From the NCBI GenBank assembly GCA_035504095.1, contig DATJSN010000045.1, forward strand, positions 12,895-76,894: a stretch of DNA of 64,000 nt, read 5' to 3'. Positions within the stretch are counted from its first letter, which is position 1; the number at the start of each line of letters is the position of its first letter. A program made the position numbers and the translations under genes. Below the pieces are notes generated by a model. It ran no database searches and was not told where the DNA came from. It saw only the letters and a list, made by a program, of their open reading frames with translations. Shown in pieces: positions 27,563-35,534 of this stretch. The stretch is from DATJSN01 sp035504095 (GTDB lineage: Bacteria > Planctomycetota > Phycisphaerae > WQYP01).

Positions 27563-28159
27563 GTGCATCCAAAGGTTTTCAAAGTTTTTGACGAAATTTG
27601 CCGTGAACATGCGGTTCAGGGCGCGGTGCTGGAGATCGGCGCTACGCCGGATGCTTCGACGTTACTGAATCTTCCGGCATTGGCTGGGGCAACAGAAAAA
27701 ATCGGTATTAATAAAGCGGGAAGCAGCGAATTCAGTGGTTTTCGTATCCTTGAATGCAACGCCAATGAAATGGCCTGTTTTTCCAATGCCAGATTCGATG
27801 TTCTCCTCTGCAATGCCGTTCTGGAGCATGATCCGTTCTTTTGGAAAACACTTTCCGAAATTCGCCGGGTTGTCAGGAGCGGCGGCGTTGTCGCGATTGG
27901 TGCGCCGGGATACATGAAATTGCCTTTTGAGTCCAAGTTTCGCAGGCTGCTGTCAAAAATGCCGCGATTGCCGAGTAATTCCGATGGCTGGGCACTGCAA
28001 CATTCCACACTGACATTGGGCGTTCATAATTTTCCGGGCGATTATTATCGCTTTAGTGAGCAGGCGTTTCGTGAAGTTATTTTTGAGGGAATGCATAATG
28101 TGGTTATTCACACGGTTTTAGTTCCCCCGCGCATCATAGGCGTAGGCATTCGGAGTTGA
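27563..28159 (+). CDS. Methyltransferase-like protein
   Basis: 198 aa, GTG start. Class I SAM-methyltransferase pattern: VLEIGATPDAS (motif I, weak), a FDVLLCNAVLEHD motif and RRVVRSGGVVAIGAPG. Motif I lacks the usual GxGxG, so SAM binding is less certain. It forms a unit with the upstream sulfotransferase and converges on the minus-strand glycosyltransferase cluster. Confidence 0.7.
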   Translation: MHPKVFKVFDEICREHAVQGAVLEIGATPDASTLLNLPALAGATEKIGINKAGSSEFSGFRILECNANEMACFSNARFDVLLCNAVLEHDPFFWKTLSEIRRVVRSGGVVAIGAPGYMKLPFESKFRRLLSKMPRLPSNSDGWALQHSTLTLGVHNFPGDYYRFSEQAFREVIFEGMHNVVIHTVLVPPRIIGVGIRS

Positions 28160-28173
28160 TCCTTCCCGATTAA

Positions 28174-28190
28174 TTTTGTTAGAGGCTCTA
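28174..28190. repeat. Solo end of the palindromic-element family
   Basis: TTTTGTTAGAGGCTCTA: on the other strand its AGAGCCTCTAACAA matches the outer arm of element B (47176). It overlaps the stop codon of the minus-strand GT4 gene. A near-identical solo copy is at 42453. Confidence 0.6.
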
Positions 28191-29231
28191 GCCGACAGAA
28201 TTCGTGACTTGATTCAGCATAGTTACCCAATGACCGGCCCAATGGGCAATCGAATAATTTTCTATCACATGCCGACGACCGGCGTTTCCATACGATGAAC
28301 GAAGACTTTCATCTTCGGTGAGCCGTCGAATGGCCAGACGCCACTCTTCTGGACCTGTTGCCCAATAACCATTAACACCATCAACAACGATTTGACGATT
28401 CACACCCACGGGGGTCGCAATTACCGGAAGACCGGCAGCCATGTACTGCAATAATTTAGCGCCGCATTTAGCGGCTTGGTAGGGATTATTTTCCAGCGGC
28501 ATAATTCCCACGTCAATGTGCATGGAGATCGTGCGCTCCAGTGTTGGTGACCAATTTAAATAGCGCACCCAACGTGAGTCCTTCATGAATGAGGCGGGCC
28601 GATCTGAAATGACCACCAGTTCGAATTTCAATTCCTGCTGCAATTCGTGAAAAACTTTCGCCATGGGTGCCAGGGTGTGCTCTATCGACATTGAACTTCC
28701 AAGCCAGCCGATGCGCAATGGCCCATTTAATCGATGGTTTTCACGCACACTGTAACAATCGGTATCAACGGCTGTAGGAATGATGACGTGCTTGCGAGTA
28801 ACGCTCGAAATGGCATCCGCAATGGATTGATTTCCACAGATGATAACATCGGCCCGACGACATAGTGCTTCAAAACCAGTGCGATCGCCACCGAGATAAA
28901 TTGCATCATCGACGTCCAATATAAGTGGATTGGGTGCATTCAAAAATGGGCGCTTGCTTACAGGCAACTCACGACTAATCACAATTGGTTGATGTGGACC
29001 AAGTTTATGAAGCGCGGACGAAGCTTGCAGAGTACGCCATCCCCGCCGTAAACGATGTCCGGTGCGGCCGAACCACTTTGTCTTTGGCAAACTCGACTGA
29101 CCTATTCCGGAATCAAAATGATGTATTCGTAGTCGCCAGCCGCTTTTCTCCAGGTGCGGAGCATAAGCCGCAATCCTCATCCTGGACGAAGGATGGTTGA
29201 CGCCCAGAGAAAACGCCAGAACATTTTTCAC
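28188..29231 (-). CDS. Glycosyltransferase family 4
   Basis: GT-B fold glycosyltransferase, 347 aa. The C-terminal donor domain shows IGWLGSSMSIEHT, VGIMPLENNPYQAAKCGAKLLQYMAAGLPVIATPVGVN (group 1 motif with the substrate-side E replaced by Q/K context) and a terminal helix with HVIENYSIAHW. GTG start overlaps the stop of the upstream GT4 gene. Last gene of the minus-strand glycan unit; sugar specificity unknown. Confidence 0.88.
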   Translation of the reverse strand: MKNVLAFSLGVNHPSSRMRIAAYAPHLEKSGWRLRIHHFDSGIGQSSLPKTKWFGRTGHRLRRGWRTLQASSALHKLGPHQPIVISRELPVSKRPFLNAPNPLILDVDDAIYLGGDRTGFEALCRRADVIICGNQSIADAISSVTRKHVIIPTAVDTDCYSVRENHRLNGPLRIGWLGSSMSIEHTLAPMAKVFHELQQELKFELVVISDRPASFMKDSRWVRYLNWSPTLERTISMHIDVGIMPLENNPYQAAKCGAKLLQYMAAGLPVIATPVGVNRQIVVDGVNGYWATGPEEWRLAIRRLTEDESLRSSYGNAGRRHVIENYSIAHWAGHWVTMLNQVTNSVG

Positions 29232-30367
29232 GCTCTTTCGGTTCCTTTTTGCAGGCTAAAATAAAGGTCTTCAAGTTGCATAAAGCATTTGTCTTCACTG
29301 ATTTCGGAAACTAACCGTTGTACGTTATTTCGCAAACGGTTTCGCAAGTCTGGATTGAGCAGCCGCTTTATCGTATTTGCCAACTCCACGGCATCCCACG
29401 GATTTTGCAGAACTATTCCATTTTCATCGGAATTTATGAGTTCCGCCGATCCGTCAAATCTGCTGGTGACCACTGCGCAGCCGGCATGGATTGCTTTGAG
29501 TGTAGATAAACTTCCCGCATCATGGTAAGTAGGATGCAGGAAAACATCTGCTGTGTGATAGTAAGGATCTATAGCCGGAACCCACCCCACAAGTTTACAG
29601 CATTTTCCCAGGCTGTGTTCATCGATGAATTTTTGAAACGTTTTATTCTGATTGTCCCCAGTAACCACAACAAGCAATTTGCTGCGCATATCTGTATCAA
29701 GCATGCTTAGTGAACGCAAAATCGTCATGATCCCCTTGAGATAAAAATTTGCCGCCGAAGCCAGCATAAGAACACGATCACCAGCATCTAGTGATTCCCG
29801 TAATACCCGCAAATCCGATTTCGTCGGTAAAAAAGATAGGGGAATGCCATTGCGAATCACTACGACGTTCTGGCGTCGCAATTGTTTAAAATCCCGAGCG
29901 GCAAGATTTGAACACGCCACGAGGGCGCGACAATGGCTGCTTTGACGAAATTGCAGGCGTACGTCGCGCCAGGAGCGAATCCGCCATAAATGACGAAATG
30001 CCAGAGTTTTCGGATAGGAACACAGTTGTCGCTTCCAGTTGTGTACCAATGAACCCATTAGGGGGTGAAAAATATCTGACGATTCAAGACACCCTGTGTC
30101 GTGAACCAAATCCGCGGAATAATCACTGACAAACTCGCGAAGGACACGAGCCCGGCGCCAGGAGTTTTTAGTATGTCTGCTTGGCGGCAGTGCCCGCAAA
30201 TCGCACCCCTCCGGAGCCCCTGTATCAGCACGTTCGCAAATTATGCGGACCTTATGACCACGCCGAACGAGCCAGCGGGCATAGTTGTAAACCCACTCCG
30301 CCGCCCCACCATGATTCGGCTCATAGGTCCCTATTGCCAAAGCGATACGCAAAGATGCAGCGGCCAT
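29228..30367 (-). CDS. Glycosyltransferase family 4
   Basis: 379 aa. The N-terminal acceptor domain has EPNHGGAAEWVYNYARWLVRRGHKVRII; the C-terminal domain has LMLASAANFYLKGI, VGWVPAIDPYYHTADVFLHPTYHDAGSLSTLKAIHAGCAVVTSRFDGSAELI, the usual GT4 motif with conserved small residues. It is a retaining nucleotide-sugar transferase by family. Lies 4 nt after the GT9 gene and overlaps the next GT4 gene. Confidence 0.9.
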   Translation of the reverse strand: MAAASLRIALAIGTYEPNHGGAAEWVYNYARWLVRRGHKVRIICERADTGAPEGCDLRALPPSRHTKNSWRRARVLREFVSDYSADLVHDTGCLESSDIFHPLMGSLVHNWKRQLCSYPKTLAFRHLWRIRSWRDVRLQFRQSSHCRALVACSNLAARDFKQLRRQNVVVIRNGIPLSFLPTKSDLRVLRESLDAGDRVLMLASAANFYLKGIMTILRSLSMLDTDMRSKLLVVVTGDNQNKTFQKFIDEHSLGKCCKLVGWVPAIDPYYHTADVFLHPTYHDAGSLSTLKAIHAGCAVVTSRFDGSAELINSDENGIVLQNPWDAVELANTIKRLLNPDLRNRLRNNVQRLVSEISEDKCFMQLEDLYFSLQKGTERA

Positions 30368-30371
30368 GCAA

Positions 30372-31547
30372 TTACGTCTCCTGATTGAGCAATTGATTGC
30401 CTGCTTCGGCCACCTGTTGCCAGGAAACGTCCTGGATACACGGAGCGCTTACGTTGTGTGGAATGTTATAAATGCATTTCCAGTCGCAGCCGGCACAAGG
30501 AACCGTCTTATATATCACTGGAGCACGTTGGGTAAATTCAGCTGGATATGGAAAGTATCTGGATGGTATTCCACTTCCTCCGACGGCAAGTACGCGACAA
30601 TCCAGCGAGACACCCAGGTGATATACACCGCTGTCATTGACCAGTATCAGCTTTGCATTAACCAATACGGCAGGTAAATCTTCAGTTGGAATTTTGCCAC
30701 GAAGGTCTATCAGTTCCGGAGCATTTTTGTCGGGTTGTGGCCAAATCAACGGATAATTGTCTTTTTCTGTACCGATCATAACGACCTTAAGTTTGTGTCT
30801 AAGCGCTAATTCTCTGGTAGCCTGCAAAAAATTTTCCAGCGGCCATGATCGTTTGGCATCTGACGCCTTTGGACAAACCACCATGTATGCCGTTTCGGTA
30901 ACAGGATTTTTTCTTTCAAAGCCGGCAATCAACCGCCACGGCTTGGAAGAAATTGGCATTCCCACGGCGGTCATAAACTCCGCATATCTTTCCAATTCGT
31001 GCATTCGTCTTGCCTCTTGATTGACAATCTGTGTATAAAAATGATCCCCGATTTTACGTTCCAACGACGTTATAAACGGAGCATGACCGGCACTTCCAAT
31101 TCTCATTGGCGCGCCTGTTGCGCGAATCAGACAATCTTCAACCATCAATGTGCGGTTATATGTGGGTTGAATTGCTACAGCAAAACGACCCCTGATGTTC
31201 CGAATCACCGTTGCGCGGTATTTCAAATTACGTCTGCGCTCGAAGCGGCGTCGATCAATTCCTTCAATGTGATCTACCGGAAAATTCTGCCGGGCGAATT
31301 CAACCAATGCTGGCTGAACGTAAAGTACCGATCTCAATCCCTGCTTGTGCATATGCGCTGCCAGACGTTCAATGGCGTTTCCCGCAAGCAGCAAATCGCC
31401 CAGTCCATGCAGGCAGAAAATCGCTCCCTCTGTCCGCTTGCGCGGCTCCTGGAACTCCGCAAGCATGGCAACATCCACGGTTGCAAGTATCATTCCACGT
31501 ACAAATCGGGTAAAAATTTTCCAGGTGTCGCGATAACTCCTCTTCAT
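30372..31547 (-). CDS. Glycosyltransferase family 9 (heptosyltransferase-like)
   Basis: 391 aa. GT9 features: AIFCLHGLGDLLLAGNAIERL at the N-terminus (normally RxxxxGD) and, in the C-terminal domain, KASDAKRSWPLENFLQA and LVNDSGVYHLGVSLDCRVLAVGGSG, the NDSGxxH donor site. A CAGCDWKC cysteine pair near the C-terminus is typical of the family. ATG at 31547 overlaps the stop of the upstream epimerase gene (ATGA). Together with hldD it suggests heptose or a similar sugar in the surface glycan. Confidence 0.88.
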   Translation of the reverse strand: MKRSYRDTWKIFTRFVRGMILATVDVAMLAEFQEPRKRTEGAIFCLHGLGDLLLAGNAIERLAAHMHKQGLRSVLYVQPALVEFARQNFPVDHIEGIDRRRFERRRNLKYRATVIRNIRGRFAVAIQPTYNRTLMVEDCLIRATGAPMRIGSAGHAPFITSLERKIGDHFYTQIVNQEARRMHELERYAEFMTAVGMPISSKPWRLIAGFERKNPVTETAYMVVCPKASDAKRSWPLENFLQATRELALRHKLKVVMIGTEKDNYPLIWPQPDKNAPELIDLRGKIPTEDLPAVLVNAKLILVNDSGVYHLGVSLDCRVLAVGGSGIPSRYFPYPAEFTQRAPVIYKTVPCAGCDWKCIYNIPHNVSAPCIQDVSWQQVAEAGNQLLNQET

Positions 31548-32470
31548 GCAAGACTCCGCCACTGATCCAAAAGACTTTGTTCCAGTGTATATTGCGGACG
31601 CCAGTCAAAATTCTGCATGAGTTCCGGATTTCCCACACTTCGCCACAGGCATTCTGGAGAAATTTCTGTTGAAATTGCTTTAATTTCAACTCTTGCCAAA
31701 GTCGCTATTTTCGCTGCAAGTTCGCCGACACTTACGGACTTGCCGGTGCATATATTGACGATTGGTGGAGGATCTGCAGCCATGCCCAGAATGACCAGCG
31801 CTCTGGCAACGTCACGGATATCGATCCAATCGCGTAGATAATTGGCGTTATCCACTCGTAAAGAGCCCTCACCAGCGCGAATCCGTTTCATTAATGCACC
31901 CGCAAATGCCCGCCCGTCCTGGCTTGGGCCTATCGGGTTGAAAAGTCGTGCGGTAATAATATCCAGGCCATCCGATATGAAGCGGGATGCAAGCTCGCTC
32001 TGTAGAACTTTAGCCCAACCATATTCCGAAAGCGGCTTGGGGGTATCCTGCTCTCGAGAGCCGGATTTCGGTGAATTGCCATATTCCGCAGCCGAACCAA
32101 GAAGAATTACTCGACATTGTGGAGTTTCCTTTTGCACAGCGCTAAGAACATTTAATGTGCTCCGGTGATAAAACTCCCGCATCGCGGATGGTGCGATATT
32201 TGATGGATGCCCAACGGCGTTAATTAAAATTACCGGTTGAATCTCTCCAAATAGTTCGCGCAAAACGCCGTCATTATCAACATCTACCGTTCGATGCACC
32301 TCGTTCATATCCGCTTGGTCTATTTTCAATTCGATTTCAGAATGGAAAACCTCCGTTACGTTATATTGTCGTGATTTTAATTCTCGACATGTTGTATGCC
32401 CAACAAATCCTGATGCTCCCAGCACCAGCCAATTACCTTCATATATGTTTTGTGGCGAACCGCTAAGCAT
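31544..32470 (-). CDS. NAD-dependent sugar epimerase/dehydratase
   Basis: 308 aa extended SDR protein. LVLGASGFVGHTT binds the nucleotide; the catalytic site is LLGSAAEYGNSP...YGWAK (S-x-x-E... YxxxK). Acts on a nucleotide sugar, specificity unknown. It starts inside the end of the nucleotidyltransferase gene and overlaps the GT9 gene by 4 nt. Confidence 0.87.
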   Translation of the reverse strand: MLSGSPQNIYEGNWLVLGASGFVGHTTCRELKSRQYNVTEVFHSEIELKIDQADMNEVHRTVDVDNDGVLRELFGEIQPVILINAVGHPSNIAPSAMREFYHRSTLNVLSAVQKETPQCRVILLGSAAEYGNSPKSGSREQDTPKPLSEYGWAKVLQSELASRFISDGLDIITARLFNPIGPSQDGRAFAGALMKRIRAGEGSLRVDNANYLRDWIDIRDVARALVILGMAADPPPIVNICTGKSVSVGELAAKIATLARVEIKAISTEISPECLWRSVGNPELMQNFDWRPQYTLEQSLLDQWRSLA

Positions 32471-33212
32471 TCTTTCGCCCGTATTGCGACGTCTTGGGCG
32501 GTGTAATAAAGCATTCCTTGTTTTTCAGAAAAACTTCCTGAGCCTCCAGGTAATCATCGCGCCGTCCAATATCGAGCCAGATTGCGTCGGCCTCATAACA
32601 TGACACCTTGCACTTTTCCGCCAGAAGTCGGAGCACGAGATCGGGAAAATCGAAGTATTTTACAGGTGGTATGTAATCCAGAACTCGGCGATCATAAACA
32701 TATATTCCCATGCTTACTGGATATATGTACCTTGGCTTTTCAATGTAATCGACAACCTCAGACTTATCTCCATTCAGTTTGAGTACGCCCAGATCAATTT
32801 GTATTTGCTTGCGATAGCCTGCGATCGTCAGCATCGCACCGTTATCCTTATGAAATGCCATTAATTTTTGATAATCCAATGTGGTTAACACGTCACCATT
32901 AGTAACCAGAAAAGTCTCAGGTAGATTCGGTACAAGGCGCAACGATCCGGCGGTTCCGGTTGGTTCTTCCTCGTCAACGCATTCTATTTCAATTTGTGAG
33001 GCAAGGGTCTTCTGGGCCCCAAGATATGAACGGATAAGCTCTCCCATGTGCCCGAGGGAAAGCGTAATACTTGTGCATCCGCTTGCGATAAGCCGGCGAA
33101 TAATGATCTCCAGGATCGGAACATCCCCTACTGGCACCAGTGGCTTGGGAAGCGCAGCTGTATATGGCGCCAAACGCGTGCCGCGTCCGCCGGCGAGTAT
33201 AACTGCCTTCAT
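32463..33212 (-). CDS. Sugar-phosphate nucleotidyltransferase
   Basis: 249 aa. MKAVILAGGRGTRLAPYTAALPKPLVPVGDVPILE is the NTP-transferase signature; GTAGSL, VTNGDVLT and WLDIGRRDDYLEA follow. It activates a sugar 1-phosphate with NTP. The general form resembles guanylyl/uridylyl transferases of surface-sugar pathways (HddC- or RfbA-like), but base and sugar cannot be fixed. Its ATG overlaps the stop of the upstream dehydratase gene (ATGA). Confidence 0.88.
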   Translation of the reverse strand: MKAVILAGGRGTRLAPYTAALPKPLVPVGDVPILEIIIRRLIASGCTSITLSLGHMGELIRSYLGAQKTLASQIEIECVDEEEPTGTAGSLRLVPNLPETFLVTNGDVLTTLDYQKLMAFHKDNGAMLTIAGYRKQIQIDLGVLKLNGDKSEVVDYIEKPRYIYPVSMGIYVYDRRVLDYIPPVKYFDFPDLVLRLLAEKCKVSCYEADAIWLDIGRRDDYLEAQEVFLKNKECFITPPKTSQYGRKNA

Positions 33213-34189
33213 AACGCATACTCCGCTGGTCTAAGTAAATCGCGATTTTCGCGCATCCATTGGATAGTCTGTATAAGTCCCTCGCGTAACGATATCGTTG
33301 GTTTCCAGTGCAAAAGTTTGGCGGCTTTGGCGTTACAGCTTATCAGTTCCATTACTTCACTGGCTTTTGGCCGCACGCGCTGAATATCGCTGACAATGGC
33401 TGGTGAAACTTTAAGAATTTCAAAGATCATTTGCGCCAGATCGCCAACGCTCACGGCTTCGCCGCTTCCCAGGTTAATTGTTTCTCCAATAGTTCCATCT
33501 GCTTCACCCGCCTTGATGAATCCATCGACCGTATCTGTAATGAAAGTAAAATCTCGCACGGGATTCAGTGCGCCAAGTTTTACATGGTTGCCCGACAGTA
33601 CCTGCATAATGATATTGGGAATAACCGCGCGGGCCGATTGCCGCGGACCATAAGTGTTGAAGGGTCGCACGATAACCGCCGGTAAATCGTAACTGCACAC
33701 AAAACTTTCTATAACTTTGTCGGCTGCAATCTTGGACGCGGCATATGGTGATTGCGCATGAAGCGGATGCTCCTCATTCAACGGTGTATATTGCGCCGTT
33801 CCATATACTTCGCTGGTGGACGTGTGAACAAATCGCTTAATACCGTTTTTCAGCGCTGCTTGCGCAACATTTAACGTACCATCCACGTTGGTACGAATAT
33901 AAGATGCAGGAGCATGATAGGAATATGGAACTGCGATTAACGCCGCCAGGTGAAACACCACATCACAGTTCTTGAGAACATCTAACGTCCAAAATGGATC
34001 TGTAATATCTCCCAGTATGACATTCAAATTCGGCGGCGTGAGATGATGGTGTTTTTCAAGCCAACCCCAGGTTCCTCTGGCGTTGTAATGAATCAGCGCT
34101 GTAACGTTACACCCTCGCGTAAGCAACGCTTCTACCAAATGACTGGCGATAAATCCTCCTGCTCCGGTTACAAAAGCGTTAGCCGTCAA
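33209..34189 (-). CDS. NAD-dependent 4,6-dehydratase (LegB-like)
   Basis: 326 aa extended SDR enzyme. TGAGGFIASHLVEAL, ALIHYNARGTWGWLE, DVVFHLAALIAVPYSYHAPASYIRTNVDGTLN, TSTSEVYGTAQYTPLNEEHPLHAQSPYAASKIAADK, VRPFNTYGPRQSARAVIP and VRDFTFITDTVDGF match the LegB/4,6-dehydratase type I remember from legionaminic-acid loci. The legionaminic synthase genes are not here, so another deoxy-sugar is possible. TTG start supported by AAAGGAG 7 nt upstream. First gene of a tightly overlapping six-gene minus-strand glycan unit. Confidence 0.85.
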   Translation of the reverse strand: MTANAFVTGAGGFIASHLVEALLTRGCNVTALIHYNARGTWGWLEKHHHLTPPNLNVILGDITDPFWTLDVLKNCDVVFHLAALIAVPYSYHAPASYIRTNVDGTLNVAQAALKNGIKRFVHTSTSEVYGTAQYTPLNEEHPLHAQSPYAASKIAADKVIESFVCSYDLPAVIVRPFNTYGPRQSARAVIPNIIMQVLSGNHVKLGALNPVRDFTFITDTVDGFIKAGEADGTIGETINLGSGEAVSVGDLAQMIFEILKVSPAIVSDIQRVRPKASEVMELISCNAKAAKLLHWKPTISLREGLIQTIQWMRENRDLLRPAEYAL

Positions 34190-34369
34190 TCCGCCGCTCC
34201 TTTCCTAAAATTAGATGCCCCATTGCGGCGTTATTATATTCTCACTAGTAAACTTATAAACTGTTTCTGTGTTTTATAAATTAAACTTGGAGATGACAAT
34301 AAGAAACTCCGGTCACGGGCTTTGCCGTGCCAGTCGATAATTGCGTTGAATATAAGTTAATTTGACAAA

Positions 34370-34383
34370 CGAACACATGTTCG
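34370..34383. promoter_or_regulatory. LexA-like box (Gram-positive/DinR type)
   Basis: CGAACACATGTTCG fits the CGAACRNRYGTTCG consensus of LexA in Bacillus-type bacteria. TTGACA lies 3 nt before it, as at a regulated promoter, but no good -10 follows on the plus strand. It may be a chance match; no SOS gene is adjacent. Confidence 0.35.
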
Positions 34384-34459
34384 CTTTCACGTAAATTTGC
34401 ACCGTTAGATGAGATCGTAATATTAAAATTGACCGATAATTATTAAATAAATTTTTTTA

Positions 34460-34488
34460 TTGTCATGCATTGTTTTTCGCTATACAAT
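34460..34488 (+). promoter_or_regulatory. Candidate promoter of the PEP-CTERM gene
   Basis: TTGTCA, 17-nt spacer, TACAAT, about 100 nt before the start codon. Good match and spacing. Confidence 0.55.
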
Positions 34489-34586
34489 CTTGCGAGTATT
34501 AAGGTTATGGGAGAGTGTATCTTCCTTATTGGCGAAAAATTCCCCTGAGAAAAATGGCATAGTGGGCGTGTTAGTAGAGGAGAAAA

Positions 34587-35405
34587 ATGGGTAGTAAGAG
34601 AGCTCGGATTTCTTTCTTGATATCCTCTGCGGCCGTAGCAACTCTGGTTCTGAGCTGTCCTTCTACGGCAACAGCTACGGTGGTGACGTTCGCTCAATTC
34701 GATCAAAGCTCATCCGGCAATCCATTCTATTACGATGATGTCCCCAGCGCAGGAGACGCAGAACTGATTACATCCAATGGCGTTATCTCCAATGGTACTT
34801 ATACCGTAATATCAATACCTGTAAGCTTCACATTTTTGGTACCCATGCCTGCTGATTTAACCGGCCCTCAACAGGCGACCTTAAAGCTCATTTCGAGCAC
34901 CGAATCCAAAGTCTACGATCCCTGGTCCCCAACTTATGCCAGCGGTAGCTATTCCAGTCAACAGTTTTTGGGCAATGGTGCACTTGCGGATATTCTTACC
35001 GTGACCCGCGATACCGCGGCTGCCGAAGGAACTGGCAACAAAACCAACTTGCTGACTATGGACTATACCGGCCAAATTGCCGGGAAGATCAGTTCAGTAA
35101 CGCCTCAATTGAGCGGTAATACCGTTTTGGGCAATACGGTCACTTATACTTCAGATTTTATGAACTTTGCCAATTCAACCCAGCAGGATTTCTCTTTAAC
35201 TTTTAGTTCCTGGACCACACTAAATGGCGGCGGTGGACTGCAAGTCGATACAGAAGATCAATACTATGATTCAGCATACGCCGCTGGAGCAGCCACTTTT
35301 GACGTTCAAGCGACTGTTCCCGAACCCGGAACATTGAGTCTGGCAACCTTCGGTCTGGCGGGCATACTGCTTCGTCGCAAACAAAAAATAAAGAGCCCTC
35401 AATAA
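34587..35405 (+). CDS. PEP-CTERM sorting-domain protein
   Basis: 272 aa secreted protein with an N-terminal signal peptide (ISFLISSAAVATLVLSC, cleavage near ATA-TVV) and a C-terminal PEP-CTERM tag: VPEPGTLSLATFGLAGILL followed by RRKQK. Such tags are cut by an exosortase (EpsH family) during delivery to the envelope or biofilm matrix. The middle is a Ser/Thr/Gly-rich beta-type domain of unknown ligand. AGGAG precedes the ATG. No exosortase gene is in the window. Own promoter and terminator make it monocistronic. Confidence 0.9.
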   Translation: MGSKRARISFLISSAAVATLVLSCPSTATATVVTFAQFDQSSSGNPFYYDDVPSAGDAELITSNGVISNGTYTVISIPVSFTFLVPMPADLTGPQQATLKLISSTESKVYDPWSPTYASGSYSSQQFLGNGALADILTVTRDTAAAEGTGNKTNLLTMDYTGQIAGKISSVTPQLSGNTVLGNTVTYTSDFMNFANSTQQDFSLTFSSWTTLNGGGGLQVDTEDQYYDSAYAAGAATFDVQATVPEPGTLSLATFGLAGILLRRKQKIKSPQ

Positions 35406-35439
35406 TCTGAACCAAAACGACTACTGTTTATAAGCCTTG

Positions 35440-35465
35440 GGTCGCATTCATATGCGGCCTTTTTT
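35440..35465 (+). terminator. Intrinsic terminator
   Basis: GGTCGCAT and ATGCGGCC form an 8-bp stem (one G-U pair) with a 4-nt loop, followed by six T. It ends the PEP-CTERM gene. Confidence 0.85.
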
Positions 35466-35534
35466 ATTTCACATCGCGTAAGTTCATACTTTAAACTACT
35501 GGAGGCTTTTCCATTACTTTTATAAGATCACAGC

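Larger units (their letters stand above)
34190..34586. other. Divergent intergenic region
   Basis: 397 nt, AT-rich, between the glycan unit (minus) and the PEP-CTERM gene (plus). It holds the LexA-like palindrome at 34370 and the promoter at 34460, both listed. I see no gene in it. Confidence 0.6.

Noticed and set aside
34370..34383. A firm SOS-regulon assignment for the flanking genes.
   Set aside because: Only one motif match, no SOS gene nearby and no matching -10 box; kept only as a weak feature.
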